A DNA stretch of 64,000 nucleotides. Source: CAWGMT01 sp963823675 (lineage in GTDB: Bacteria > Planctomycetota > Planctomycetia > Isosphaerales > Isosphaeraceae). The notes under the pieces were generated by a model. The model did no database searches. It had not been told where the DNA came from and saw nothing but the letters and a program-made list of their open reading frames with translations. Positions 1 through 9,650 of the stretch are shown here, one piece after another (positions within the stretch are counted from its first letter, which is position 1; the number at the start of each line of letters is the position of its first letter). The DNA lies in assembly GCA_963823675.1 (NCBI GenBank), contig CAWGMT010000021.1:124001-188000 (forward strand), read 5' to 3'. The translations under genes were made by a program, and so were the position numbers.

Positions 1-1091
1 ATCGACGCCAGCAAGAACAGCCAGCTCGCCTGTTTCTCACTCCTGACGAAGTCGGCGACCTTTCCGCCCAGGAAGTTGCCGAAGCTCAAGCCGGCCAGGA
101 GCACGCCGATGACGCTGGTCCAGCCGTAGATGCTCGATCCCAGGTGGCGCTGGACCATGCGGCCGGCGACCATCTCCAGCGACATGAAGACGAGGCTGGC
201 GACGAAGGCCAGGGTCGCCAGATCGGCCAGGCTGGTCCGCGGCCGGCCCTTGTCGGCTGCGCTGGCATCGCCGCCGTCGGAATGCGACGTCAGCTCGAGC
301 TCGGCGCGGCGAGCCCGATTGAGCTGGAGCGCGCCCAGCGCGCCCAGGCCGCACGCCAGCAGGTTCCCGCCCAGGGCCAGATAATTGATCCGGTACGACC
401 CGAGATCGATCGCTCCCAGGCCAAGCCCTTCGACCAGCGGCCTGATCGACCCCAGGCCCAGGCAGAGCGCGGTTAAAAGCCCGACGACCAGCCCGAGTCG
501 TTCACCGATCAAGAGAGCCGCCAGGAGCGACAGGACGGCCGCGACCACAAGCATGATCGTCAACGTGGGGGCGTAGTACATGAGGACAAAACCGCAGAAA
601 AACGTGCCCACGATCGATCCGATCGCACCCCAGAAGTAGACGTCGCCGATGGCGCTGCCAGCCCTCTTGGCTTGCTCGACGGCGATCTTGGCGACGACCG
701 GTCCGATCATCCCCAGGACCGTGGCGGGCACCAGGAAATCCAGGGCGACCACGATGACCGTCCGCAGCTCCCAGTTCATGCGGTCGGGGTGGGGGATTAT
801 CCAGCCGATCTCGGCGTTGACCCAGAGCGAGCTCAAGGTCAGGAACGCGCCCAGCGCAAAGAGAGGTCCCACCGCCCGGCGCGGGTCGAGGCGGTCGGCG
901 AGGCGGCCGCCCAGGACATTGCCCAGGCAGATCCCTCCCAGGATGATTCCGATCACGCTGGTCCATACCGTCAGCGAAGAGCCGACGTGGCGCGCGACCA
1001 AACGGCTCGAAACCAGCTCGATGGTCATGATGCAGAGGCTGCTGGTGAAGGCCAGAAAATAAGGTAATAATCGCGCAAGAAAGCCTAGCAT
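1..1091 (-). CDS. Fused MFS/spermidine-synthase-type membrane protein, N-terminal part
   Basis: The minus-strand frame from the ATG at 1091 stays open to the window edge (363 codons seen, C-terminus missing). It encodes a chain of hydrophobic helices with the same motif twice: about residues 24-50 (IELVSSRLVARHVGSSLTVW, then TSVIGI and LGGRLAD) and about residues 306-340 (LEMVAGRMVQRHLGSSIYGW, then TSVIGV and LGGKVAD). This E-x-x-x-R...GSS...WTSVIG block marks the membrane half of fused MFS/spermidine synthase proteins, where a SpeE-like methyltransferase fold follows; that part lies outside the window, so activity cannot be judged. A plain MFS-like transporter without the SpeE half is the alternative. 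Confidence 0.72.
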   Translation of the reverse strand, partial: MLGFLARLLPYFLAFTSSLCIMTIELVSSRLVARHVGSSLTVWTSVIGIILGGICLGNVLGGRLADRLDPRRAVGPLFALGAFLTLSSLWVNAEIGWIIPHPDRMNWELRTVIVVALDFLVPATVLGMIGPVVAKIAVEQAKRAGSAIGDVYFWGAIGSIVGTFFCGFVLMYYAPTLTIMLVVAAVLSLLAALLIGERLGLVVGLLTALCLGLGSIRPLVEGLGLGAIDLGSYRINYLALGGNLLACGLGALGALQLNRARRAELELTSHSDGGDASAADKGRPRTSLADLATLAFVASLVFMSLEMVAGRMVQRHLGSSIYGWTSVIGVLLAGLSFGNFLGGKVADFVRSEKQASWLFLLAS

Positions 1092-1168
1092 GAACTGAGC
1101 ACTCCCCAAACGACCGTTCCGTCGCCGACCCCATAACCCGTACGCGGACGATGGACTCAAAGATGTAG

Positions 1169-1189
1169 CCATCACGCTCCGCGTGATGG
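1169..1189. repeat. Short palindromic hairpin (9-bp stem, 3-nt loop)
   Basis: ccatcacgc-tcc-gcgtgatgg forms a perfect stem in the leader region of the membrane gene that starts at 1091 on the minus strand. It resembles the G/C-rich palindromes scattered through this window. It could be a REP-like repeat or a leader hairpin; nothing in the sequence decides between these. Confidence 0.5.
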
Positions 1190-1228
1190 TCCGACCTCAC
1201 ACGAAACGACGACTACATTCGAGGTTGG

Positions 1229-1750
1229 CTACACCATATCCGACGCGAGGCGGTCCCGACAACTAGTCACCCGCGCAGGGTTTCTCGTTCCAGGAGCCGA
1301 CGCGCGCCGACCAGTGTCGCCGCGTCCTCGCCCTTCGCAAATGGTTCCGAGAGTGTCCCGCTGAGGCGCCGACGCCGGCATTCCCGAGCAGTCGCGGCGG
1401 GCCGCTGAGCCGGGATGCCGTCGAGCGACTGGTCGCCCGCCACCTATCCAACAATCGGTGGTGACCGTCGGTTCAGATGTGCGCCTTCTGCCTAAAAGAA
1501 CGCACCAGTCTGTAAAGCCTCGTTTATCATTCACTCGTAGCGCCGGGCCGTTCGACCGCGGCTTGCCCCCCATGGTGCCGATGAGGATCTGCGCCCTGAC
1601 GGAGCGCTGGAACTCCGCCAGCGCCTGCTCCCGGTACGCCCGGAGAAATCGCTGGCGACGCCTCACCAACTCCATGGTGCCGCCTGAGGCTGATCCCACG
1701 ATTGCCACCGCCGCGATCCACCGCCGTGTCGTCATCCTTGGTAGTCGCAT
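1229..1750 (-). pseudogene. Decayed small protein with basic N-terminus and one hydrophobic segment
   Basis: From the ATG at 1750 the first ~50 residues look genuine: MRLPRMTTRRW, a short hydrophobic stretch (IAAVAIVGSASGG), then an Arg/Gln-rich helix (VRRRQRFLRAYREQALAEF). This is the pattern of small planctomycete proteins with the RLPRxTTRR start. Beyond about residue 55 the composition becomes Arg/Pro/Gly-rich and looks like out-of-frame translation, so the 3' part has probably lost its frame or been replaced. No function can be assigned. Confidence 0.4.
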
Positions 1751-1941
1751 AGTCCAATCCTCCATGAGAAATCGGCAGCCCTTGTCACTGGAACGCCGCT
1801 TGCGCTCGGTCGCCGGGCCAGAGCCCTGGGTGGAAAGCCTCATCACTAGTCCACCCGTTACAGCCTGCTCGACCGTCTCGCGCCACCTGTCCAGCTCAAC
1901 TACAGTTCACCAATGACATCTGGCGGCTCCTGGTCAGCTCA

Positions 1942-2478
1942 CTAAGAAGATGGGCCGTCGGTTGGCGAATGATCTCGCCGTTCCACAAACACTCTTAATC
2001 TGAAACGAAATAGGAAACCGCCAACTAGGGCGACGGCCAATTGCGGCAGAAAGAACGTGACAGCGACGATGCAAATGAACATCAGGAATCTCCCGGGACT
2101 CAGGACCGTCTGCCCATTTGCCAAGGCAGCCGCAATCGGCCTAAGCAGGTCATGGCCTGCCTGCTCGATCTCATCGAAGTACAGGCCAACCGCAGCAACG
2201 TAAAGTGCCAACGCAATCGCACCAAAGAGCACAAAGCCCCAGACGAATCTATGGCTGCCCCGCCGCCGGAGACCGATCACAAGGACAATCCCCAAGGTGT
2301 TCAGCATCGGAAGGCCCCCCACGACCCAATGCTGTGTCACGTGGAGGAAACGGTCGGTATGGCTGAGCGCGGCCAGCCGGTGCCCAAGGTCGTCGAGTAG
2401 TCGCATCACGCCAAAGTTAAGGGCGACGAGAGCGATACACCCCATGAGCCAGTTGATACGGAAGCGGGGTGCTTTCAT
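1942..2478 (-). CDS. Four-TM membrane protein of unknown function
   Basis: 178 residues from the ATG at 2478, chosen over an upstream in-frame start because GAGGGGG lies four bases before it and the protein then begins MKAPRFRINWLMGCIALVAL, a normal membrane-protein start. About four hydrophobic helices are visible (near residues 10-28, 52-70, 78-102 and 130-158), ending in a basic/polar tail. It shares no operon with its neighbours. I do not recognise the family; an inner-membrane location is inferred from hydrophobicity only. Confidence 0.65.
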   Translation of the reverse strand: MKAPRFRINWLMGCIALVALNFGVMRLLDDLGHRLAALSHTDRFLHVTQHWVVGGLPMLNTLGIVLVIGLRRRGSHRFVWGFVLFGAIALALYVAAVGLYFDEIEQAGHDLLRPIAAALANGQTVLSPGRFLMFICIVAVTFFLPQLAVALVGGFLFRFRLRVFVERRDHSPTDGPSS

Positions 2479-2535
2479 GGCCCCCTCATGGTGAAAACCC
2501 GGCGACCATTCGGGTACACCGAACAGTGTCAACAC

Positions 2536-3054
2536 TCGATACTAGTCCAGGCTTTACATTGGAAGTTTGACGTAAGTCCTTAACCCTCGTCTCGGATGCC
2601 GTTCATGCGAGGGGGCTATTCACCCTTTACACATTGGACAGCCGCACGAGCGTCCCCTGAGTGACCGATTGATGGTCAAAGCTCCAGCACTCTCGATTCT
2701 CCCAATGATAGCGTTCCGCGACGCTCTTTGCATCACTCGCAATCCCGTGGATGGCACCGTATCTCAAGGCCGTGAACGACCCGCGCGATTCGTCGGATGT
2801 CGCATCACCCTGCGAACCCCTGTCGGCATAATCCGGAGGGCGGCATTATGAAACTTATGCCGCTATCGGCATAACTTCCACGACTCGTCCGAAGAGCGCG
2901 TGGGTAAAGGGAAGCACGTAAGGTGCGCCGGTGATTTTTCACGAGCGATCCGTTGCTCTCCAGGCGATTTCGAGCAGAATAACGTGAAAGGCGAATCGAC
3001 TTGGATGGGCGCGAGCCCTCACCACCCGAAATCCCCGATGCGGTTGCCGATGCC
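2536..3054. other. Intergenic region with an inverted-repeat cluster
   Basis: No convincing gene is seen between the membrane protein start and the sugar kinase. A 60-codon reading frame at 2669-2851 has no family features and was not called. The only structured element is the cggcataa repeat cluster at 2824-2874, described separately. Confidence 0.5.
2824..2874. promoter_or_regulatory. Candidate operator: repeated CGGCATAA with a perfect dyad
   Basis: The octamer cggcataa occurs at 2824-2831 and again at 2867-2874; its exact reverse complement ttatgccg is at 2855-2862, giving a perfect 8-bp dyad with a 4-nt centre (ctat). A degenerate copy, cggcatta, is at 2841-2848. The cluster lies about 180 bp upstream of the PfkB-type kinase on the same strand. 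Spaced half-sites like this usually bind a dimeric regulator; the regulator is unknown and the function is inferred. Confidence 0.4.
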
Positions 3055-3994
3055 ATGATTCTCTGCGTCACGCTGAATCCGTGTCTCGACAAGACCCTGA
3101 CCGTCCCGCACTGGCGGCCGGGAGACTTGGTGCGCGGGACCGTGGTACGCGAGGTCGTTGGCGGCAAGGGCAACAATGTCGCCCGAGCCCTCAAACGACT
3201 CGCACGCCACGCTTGCCCTGTCACGTTCTTGGGTGGCGTGATCGGATCATACTGCGAGACCTTGCTCCGGGCCGACGATGGACTCGAGCCGCTCGTCGTT
3301 GCGAGCGGCACGGCGACGCGGGTGATCGTGACCGTCCGCACGGGCGAGACCGACGAGCAAACGGCCTTTTTCGACCCGAACCCGGAGATCTTGCCCAACG
3401 AAGCTGAGGCGCTTGCCCGCGTTGTCGATGAAGGGCTCGCCACGGGCCATGTCGAGGCGCTGACCCTTTCGGGATCGAGTCCCGCATCGGCGACCCATGG
3501 CCTTTACTGCGACTTGATCGCGCTGGCTCGCGCCCGCCGCGTGCCGGTCTTTCTCGACACGTACGGCCCGGCTCTCGACGCCGTTCTGGGGCATCTGGCC
3601 GACGGCCATGCAGCTCAATCGCCGCGAGGCCGCAGCCCATCTCCGCAAGCCGGCGGTCTCCGACGCGGATGTCGCTGGCCTGCTCCAGAAGTGGGCCAAG
3701 CACGGCGTCGTTTGCGGAGTGGTCACCGACGGCCGGCATCCGGTGGATATCTTGTACCAAGGCCGCCGCTATCGAGCCATCCCCCCTCACATCAAGCCGG
3801 TCAACCCGATCGGCTCGGGCGACTCGCTCCTGGCCGGCCTGGTGGCTGGCTGGCTTGCAGCGATGGAGCCCGAGCGGCTCTTCCGCCACGCCATCGCCTG
3901 CGCGGTTGCCAATGCCATGATCTGGGATGCCGGCGCTATCGATCCGGCTGACGTGGCGAAATGGGAAGAACACGTCGTAGTTGAGCCCGCCTAA
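3055..3994 (+). CDS. PfkB-family sugar-phosphate kinase (1-phosphofructokinase/tagatose-6-P kinase type), frame-shifted
   Basis: Predicted to phosphorylate a hexose phosphate with ATP in the cytoplasm. The ATG at 3055 gives the family start MILCVTLNPCLDKTLTVP; a start at 3001 would only add 18 unconserved residues. The family glycine motif VGGKGNNVARALKRL follows at about residue 41. The C-terminal ATP/anion-hole motif NPIGSGDSLLAGL sits in another frame, so one base has been gained or lost near 3575, between ...YGPALD and TPFWGIWPTAMQLNRREA. Joined length is about 312 residues, normal for the family. Its 3' end overlaps the convergent gene by 4 bp. Substrate (fructose-1-P or tagatose-6-P) is undecided. 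Confidence 0.75.
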
Positions 3995-6900
3995 TGATTG
4001 ACTTTAAGTTTCTCCCCTGATGTCACCTCGACCTTTCCCCAATAGCCGAACTCCCAGCTCCATCCGTTGGCCCGGTTTTCCAGCTCCAGGAGGACCGACC
4101 GGCCCGCGAAGGGGGTGAGGTCGGCCTCGACGTGGGCCCAGCCGGCCTTCAGCGATGAGGCACTCACGATCGAGTCGTGGAGCACTCGCCCGTTTGCCTT
4201 GACGACGAGACGCCAGTCGCCGCGGGGGTCGGGCGCTACGTCCAGAAGAAGGCGGGTCGCGCGGCCGGCGGGTACGACCAGCCGGCGCCAGAGGGTACAC
4301 GGCTCGTCCTCGCTGCCGGGATGGGTCCGAAGGACTCGGGGACGGCCGCCAAATTCGATCAGTGCGAGGCCATCTTCGCCGACCGCGTTGGTTGTGAAGC
4401 CGGGCGCGACACGCTCGATGAGGTCGGCATTGTCAACAGAAGCCGGCGGGGAATAGGACCCGCGCAGCCGGCGGGCCGACGTGTCGCCGGGGGGCCTGTC
4501 GAGGGCGAGGAAGGCGAAGAGGTCGGCAATCTCTTTCGGCGAAAGCTGCTTTTCCACGTCCTCGGGCATCAGGGAGACGTCGCTCCACTTCATTGCCTCG
4601 ACGGCGCCGCGCTGGATGGTCTCGACTTTTCCCCCCTGTCCCTTGAGGACGACGCGATCCTTGCCCTCCTCGATGGGCAAGCCGGTCAGGATGCGACCGT
4701 CGGCGGTGGCGATGGTGACGGCCTGGTAGGCAGAGCCGATAACGAGGCTGGGGTCAAAGACGTTGGAGACGAGCTGATCCCAGTCGTTGCGGCCGTTGGC
4801 TGTGAGGTCGGGGCCGACTTCCTGTCCCTCGCCGTAGATCTTGTGGCAGTGGGCGCAGATCTTGTTGAAGGCGAGCCGCCCGGCGTTCGGGTCGCCCGGC
4901 GAGACCTTGAGCATCGCCTTCATCCGGGCGACGACCTGCTCACGCGCCGGGTTCCGTCCCTCCCGGATGGTCCCCCAGGTCGCCTTGACCCGGGCGGCGA
5001 TGGCTGCGTCCTTGCTCGCCAGGAGCTTGCGGACCTGGTTGACGTTCAATGCCTCTTTGGCGACGACGCCCCGGCCGATCGCCTCCAGGAGCGACGCAGC
5101 CCATGCGGGGCGGTCGGTCAATAGCTCCACGGCCCTGGGCTTGAGGTCGGGCTCCATCTTCGGATAGGCCGCGAGGACGACGGCGGCGACACCCATGGAG
5201 TCGAGCCGGCTGAGGAGCGCCAGAACCTGGCCCCGGAAATCCGCCGAGTTCAGGGAAGACGCGAGGGCTGCTCCAGCGGCATCGAGCCCGGCGGAATCGC
5301 CGGCGGCCACCAGGGCGGCAAGGGCCCGGAGCCGGAGGCTCGCGTCCAGGGAGCCATCGACGGCAGCCGCGCGAGCCCGAACCAGGCCCTCCGGGTCCTT
5401 CCAGCAAGCGCCCAGGAGGTCGGCGTCGAGCGCGAGGGCTGGGTTGCGCGTTTTCAGGCCCGCGAGCACTGGCCTCAAGCGATCGCGCAGGGCGGCGAGA
5501 CGATCGCCGGCGAGCTCCCCGGTCTGGACCTTCCGCGCGAGCGAGTCGAGCGCCTTGTGCATCGCGGTATCATCGCGATGGCGAACGTCGGCGAGAATCT
5601 CGATCAGAGCGACGACCGGCTTCGGGTCCGATTCGCGCCTGGCGAGGACGCGGTTGACCAAGCGTTCCTTGATCCCTTCGGCCTCCCGGCCCTTGAGGTC
5701 GGCCGTGGCGACCCGGCGGAGGAACGTTTCACCCTGCTCGCCGAGCAGCGGATGGACGTTCTGCCAAACAATGTGCGGAATCAACCGGTCGTCGCCGCAG
5801 GCGAGCAGGACGTCGGCCAGGACCGCCTCGGCGTCAATCCCGTCGATCTTCCGCGCGGCAATGGCGACCTGCAAGCCGACGTCCCGGCTCGGGTCCCTGG
5901 CCATCGAGGCGATCTTGGCGACGATCTGTGGGGCGACTTTCTTGAGGTTCCCGGCGGCGCGCACTCCCCACGCTCGGAACGTGGGATCGGGCGCAGCGAG
6001 CAGTTTCCCGAGGAAATCGGCCGAGGTCGAGCCCGAGCCGACGAGTGCCCAGAGGGCGTGCATCCGGGCTTTACGGGGGCTCGATTCGTCGAGGACCAAG
6101 GCTTCTAGCTTGGGCCGGGCCGTGGGGCTTGCCCGCTCGGTCAGGAGGCGCTGGGCGATGTCGCGGTCGTAGACGTTGGGATTTCCGAGGCGCTTGATCA
6201 GCTCGTCGTCGATTGATCGGGAGAGATCGAATCCGTAGCGGCGGGGCGTCGCGCCGTAGCGGACGCGGTAGAGCCGGCCCTTGAGCCGGTCGATTCCGGC
6301 CGGATCGCGATTGGCGTCCTGGTAGCAGTGGTACCGGTCGTACCAATCGAGGATGTAGAGCGAGCCGTCGGGCCCCGTCTTCTGGACGACGGGCATGAAC
6401 CAGGCGTCATTGGCGGTGAGGAAGTCGGCCTGACCCTTGCAGGCATAGGTCGAGCCCCGGCGCTCCAGGCGGTCAAGGTTAATGCAATTGCCGTGAATAT
6501 TCCCCATCACGAGCATCTCGCGGAACTCGGGGGGATAGGCCGGACTGTCGAACAAGTGAATCCCGCAATAGGCGGCTTTTTGATGCTTGTGATCGACGAT
6601 CGACTCGATCTTCCAGGTGTCGGGAGGATACGGCCCCCCCTGACGGTGGTAATAGCCAGTCTCGACGAGGTGCCAGAGGTGGTCGATCACACAGGCACTC
6701 GCGAACGCCGATCCTTCGGCGTCGAAGGCGATGCCCCACGGGTTGCTCGTCCCCTCGCACCAGACCTCGAAGTCCCGGGTCTTGGGGTGAATCCGAAAAA
6801 TCGCGCAGGTGAAGTCAAACGTCTTGCCGCGATGCGCGATGTGGGCCGGATTGAAGACTCCGTTCCAGCCGTAAAGCCAGCCGTCGGGGCCCCAGATCAG

Positions 6901-7432
6901 GCTGTTGGGGAGCTCGTGGGTGTCCTCGCGGCCGAACCCGGTGACGACGACCTCGGACGAATCGGCCTTGCCGTCGCCGTTGGTGTCGCGCAGAAAGAGG
7001 ATATCGGGCGCGTTCGCCACCCAGACTCCGCCGTGGCCGATGGCGATCCCCGAGGGGATGTTGAGCCCCTCGGCAAAGATCGCGACCTTCTCGGCCTTGC
7101 CGTCGCCGTCGGCGTCTTCGAGGATCTTGACGCGGTCCCTCCCCTTGCCAGGAGACTTGCGAGGATATTCCACGCTCTCAGTGATCCAGAACCGGCCCCG
7201 CTCGTCGATCGTCATCGCGACGGGGTTGACGATGTTCTGGCTCGGCGGCCACCAGCTCAACCTGGAAGCCGGGAGGGACCTTCATCATGTCAATCGCCTC
7301 CTCCGGCGATAGGGCCGGTCCCGGCGGCCGGTCCTGGGCGTGTGGGATCACTTGGTTGCGTTGTGCCAGTCCGGACGAGACGATTGAGAAGAACGATACA
7401 AGGACCAGGGCTGGCGCGAACCGTCCAATCAT
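3991..7432 (-). CDS. Giant exported cytochrome c / beta-propeller protein (PVC-type dehydrogenase-like)
   Basis: About 1,147 residues once a +1 shift near 7238 is corrected. The start at 7432 supplies a signal peptide (MIGRFAPALVLVSFFSIV, cleavage after GLAQ), which otherwise runs into a dead frame at ...VAAEP. Order of parts: NHL/PQQ-like propeller with FWITES, DGDGKAEK and DTNGDGKADS blade repeats (to about residue 420), HEAT-like helical repeats (about 440-830), a single cytochrome c motif CAHCH near residue 858, and a C-terminal jelly-roll-like module. This is the large planctomycete membrane-bound dehydrogenase/heme-binding family. It is probably secreted and redox-active on sugars or polymers; the substrate is unknown. 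It is convergent with the kinase. Confidence 0.8.
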
Positions 7433-7513
7433 TATCGAAGCTCCCAGGGGAGGATTGTCAGCGTGTTAGTGGTGGGAGACGAAAACCGAGGCGAGCCGGT
7501 CCGCTGGGGGCCT

Positions 7514-8212
7514 TCAGTCATCCTCATCCTCATCCTCATCCTCATCGTCACCGATCGTCACCGTCTTGCCGTCGGCCGATACCGTTACCTCCATCTCGTC
7601 GCCATCGGTGCCTTCACTCCGGACAAAGAGATAAGCGACGAGCTTACGGTCCTCGGTGACCGACCGGACACGCTCTGCCCGAAACGCCGGTTGCTTGGCC
7701 TTCAAGGCGCTGGAAACGACGGCGGGAACTTCCGACAGTTCGATATCGCTATGAATTGTCGCCTTGCCGTCCGGATCGAACAAGGCAGTCGACTCACGGT
7801 CCTTACGGTCGCTGCCGCTCACTTCGTAACGCGTCTTACCGTCTTCCACCTTCTCGGTTGCGTCGGTCCACTTCACGTGAGGCAAAGTCCTCAAGACTTC
7901 CACGACTTTGTCCGGCAGGTCCGTCACACTCAACACGGTCTCGAAGAGCTCGACCTGGCCGTCTGCGTTGAGCGTGATATTGACTTCCCGACCCTTGGCG
8001 TCGGCACCGTTCAAATGATACGTCGTCACCTCCTCGTCGATCTCTTTGGCGGCCTCCGTCCAGCTTGCCTGCGGGACCGTCTTGTCGGCGGCCTGCCGGA
8101 CCGCGGCGGGCACATCCTTCAATTCGACCCGCTCCTCATCGACTGTCGCTGTGAGAGGGACGAGTCCGATGACGCCCATCACCATTGCCGGTCCGTGATG
8201 ATTGAATCGCAT
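7514..8212 (-). CDS. Exported PepSY-like repeat protein with acidic tail
   Basis: 232 residues starting at 8212 with a short signal-like segment (MRFNHHGPAMVMGVIGLVPL, then TATVDEE). The rest is three PepSY/DUF2874-like modules: each has a short helix of the type VPAAVRQAADKTVPQASWTE followed by a beta-rich stretch such as YHLNGADAKGREVNITL or YEVSGSDRKDRE. Such domains are usually periplasmic and often bind or inhibit proteases. The last residues are an alternating D/E run encoded by four copies of tcctca. It is divergent from the ECF sigma gene across 171 bp, so shared regulation is possible but unproven. Confidence 0.7.
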   Translation of the reverse strand: MRFNHHGPAMVMGVIGLVPLTATVDEERVELKDVPAAVRQAADKTVPQASWTEAAKEIDEEVTTYHLNGADAKGREVNITLNADGQVELFETVLSVTDLPDKVVEVLRTLPHVKWTDATEKVEDGKTRYEVSGSDRKDRESTALFDPDGKATIHSDIELSEVPAVVSSALKAKQPAFRAERVRSVTEDRKLVAYLFVRSEGTDGDEMEVTVSADGKTVTIGDDEDEDEDEDD

Positions 8213-8383
8213 TCCAGATTCTCCCTTGGCACTCGATTTTCAGACCTTGCGCAAAGGACACGACATACTAGACCAATCTCCGACCGCATTATTCCCCGCG
8301 TTCTTCTTCGATATCTTTTTTCGGGATCACGGAAATTCTTCGACTCGTGGAATAATGCCCGGCCGATCCGGTCTAATGGATTG

Positions 8384-8983
8384 ATGCTGACGCGATCCGA
8401 CGCCCCCAGCGACGTGAACTCGAGCGGCGAAGCCCCGGCGTCAGACGCCCGGCTTGAAAGCCTCGTTGCGCGGTGCCGGCTGGGAGATCGGGATGGATTC
8501 AGCGAGCTTGTCGCACTGACCGAGCCCAGGATTCGCCGCTTGCTCGGCCGTCTCGCCTGCCGGGGAACGGACCTCGATGACCTCGTCCAGGAAACCTACC
8601 TGCGGGCCTGGAGGTCGTTGCCGGGGTTCCGCGGCGAGAGCCGCTTGAGCACCTGGCTTTTCCGTATCGCGGCGAACGTAGGGAGCACCTGGCGGCAAGG
8701 GCGAAGGACGATCGCAACCTTGCCCGATGATGCGAGCGTCTCGCTCAAGAGCCCCTACCAGCTTGGCGAGGTGCCCCTGATGGAAGCCTACGAGCGGGCC
8801 TTGTCCGGGTTATCACCCGACTTGAGGGCCGTGTTTATTCTGCACGAGACCGAGGGAATGAGCTACCGCCGTGTGGCCGAAACGCTTGGCTGCCCGATCG
8901 GCACCGTGATGAGCCGCCTGCACCGCGCCCGAACCAAGATCCTCGACGAGCTGCGCGAGCGGCTCGAGGAGCTGGCACCATGA
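8384..8983 (+). CDS. ECF-type RNA polymerase sigma factor (RpoE-like)
   Basis: 199 residues from the ATG at 8384. Region 2 is clear: LVALTEPRIRRLLGRLACRG, then DLDDLVQETYLRAWRSLPGF and FRGESRLSTWLFRIAAN, which bind core RNA polymerase and the -10 element. Region 4 follows with LSPDLRAVFILHETEGMSYR and the helix-turn-helix VAETLGCPIGTVMSRLHRAR. It lacks the long membrane extension of the two other sigma factors in this window. The stop overlaps the next start (ATGA), so the sigma factor and its single-TM partner are translationally coupled, the normal sigma/anti-sigma arrangement. Confidence 0.9.
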   Translation: MLTRSDAPSDVNSSGEAPASDARLESLVARCRLGDRDGFSELVALTEPRIRRLLGRLACRGTDLDDLVQETYLRAWRSLPGFRGESRLSTWLFRIAANVGSTWRQGRRTIATLPDDASVSLKSPYQLGEVPLMEAYERALSGLSPDLRAVFILHETEGMSYRRVAETLGCPIGTVMSRLHRARTKILDELRERLEELAP

Positions 8984-9327
8984 ACGACGCACGCCGAGAA
9001 ATCCTGGAGCGCCTCTTCGACGGTGAACCGGTCGCTGGCGACCCGCGCGACGCGGCCGACGACGCCGAGTCCCTTGCGTACTTACAGCGCCTGAGCCTCC
9101 TCCGCGAACTGGCCCGGCGGCACGACCCAGCCGCGGCCTTACCGGCGCGACAGCCGGCGTTTGTCCCTCCGCGATCGCGACGGCGGATCCTGGCGACGCT
9201 CCTGGCCGTGGCGGCGAGCGTCTTGTTCGCGGCGCTCGTGCTCCGAAATGGCTCACGCGCGAAGCTGGAGCGGGCCTCGATTCCAAGCGAGCCGCCGCCG
9301 TCTTCGCGCACGACGAAGGCGCCGTGA
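8980..9327 (+). CDS. Small single-TM protein, probable anti-sigma partner
   Basis: 115 residues overlapping the sigma gene by ATGA. The N-terminal ~60 residues are soluble and acidic (ILERLFDGEPVAGDPRDAAD, then YLQRLSLLRELARRHDPAA), followed by a basic stop-transfer block (PPRSRRR) and one TM helix (ILATLLAVAASVLFAALVL), leaving a short outer tail. Topology, gene order and coupling match membrane anti-sigma factors, which hold the sigma factor at the inner face. No zinc anti-sigma motif (HxxxCxxC) is visible, so the class is unassigned and the role is inferred from context. Confidence 0.6.
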   Translation: MNDARREILERLFDGEPVAGDPRDAADDAESLAYLQRLSLLRELARRHDPAAALPARQPAFVPPRSRRRILATLLAVAASVLFAALVLRNGSRAKLERASIPSEPPPSSRTTKAP

Positions 9328-9626
9328 CCGCGCCGGCAAGGCCCCGATCGCCTCGTCCGACCCTGGAAGTCGAGCTTTACCGCTGGGCCAACGAGTCGTC
9401 ACCTTATCCAGACGACGCGGCGGGGGTTGTGCTGTCGCGGGTCGGCTCGCTGCGGGGAAGGCATGCCTCGCGGGAGATCCTGGCGCTGGAACTGGCCAAC
9501 GCCACACCCGGGTCTGCCATCAAGATCCCACGGTCGGAAGCGTCGCCGGCGACTGCGACGCCAGGCTTAATCCGCAAGCCCGGCTCGTCCCGCCGGCACC
9601 GGTTCTCATCTTCACCCCGGGCCTGA
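9324..9626 (+). CDS. Small protein of unknown function in the sigma operon
   Basis: 100 codons from a GTG overlapping the previous stop (GTGA). Codon choice over the first ~55 codons is G/C-rich at third positions like its neighbours, and the sequence (LEVELYRWANESSPYPDDAA, then GVVLSRVGSLRGRHASREIL) looks protein-like. The last ~40 residues are Ser/Arg/Pro-rich and may be an out-of-frame tail. No family recognised. The coupled start is the main argument for calling it. Confidence 0.4.
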   Translation: MTAPARPRSPRPTLEVELYRWANESSPYPDDAAGVVLSRVGSLRGRHASREILALELANATPGSAIKIPRSEASPATATPGLIRKPGSSRRHRFSSSPRA

Positions 9627-9650
9627 CGGCCTTCGAGGAGAATCCGCCCC

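Noticed and set aside
6328..7659. 443-codon plus-strand reading frame
   Set aside because: Antisense of the giant cytochrome protein; its proximal part only mirrors DGDGK-type blade repeats.
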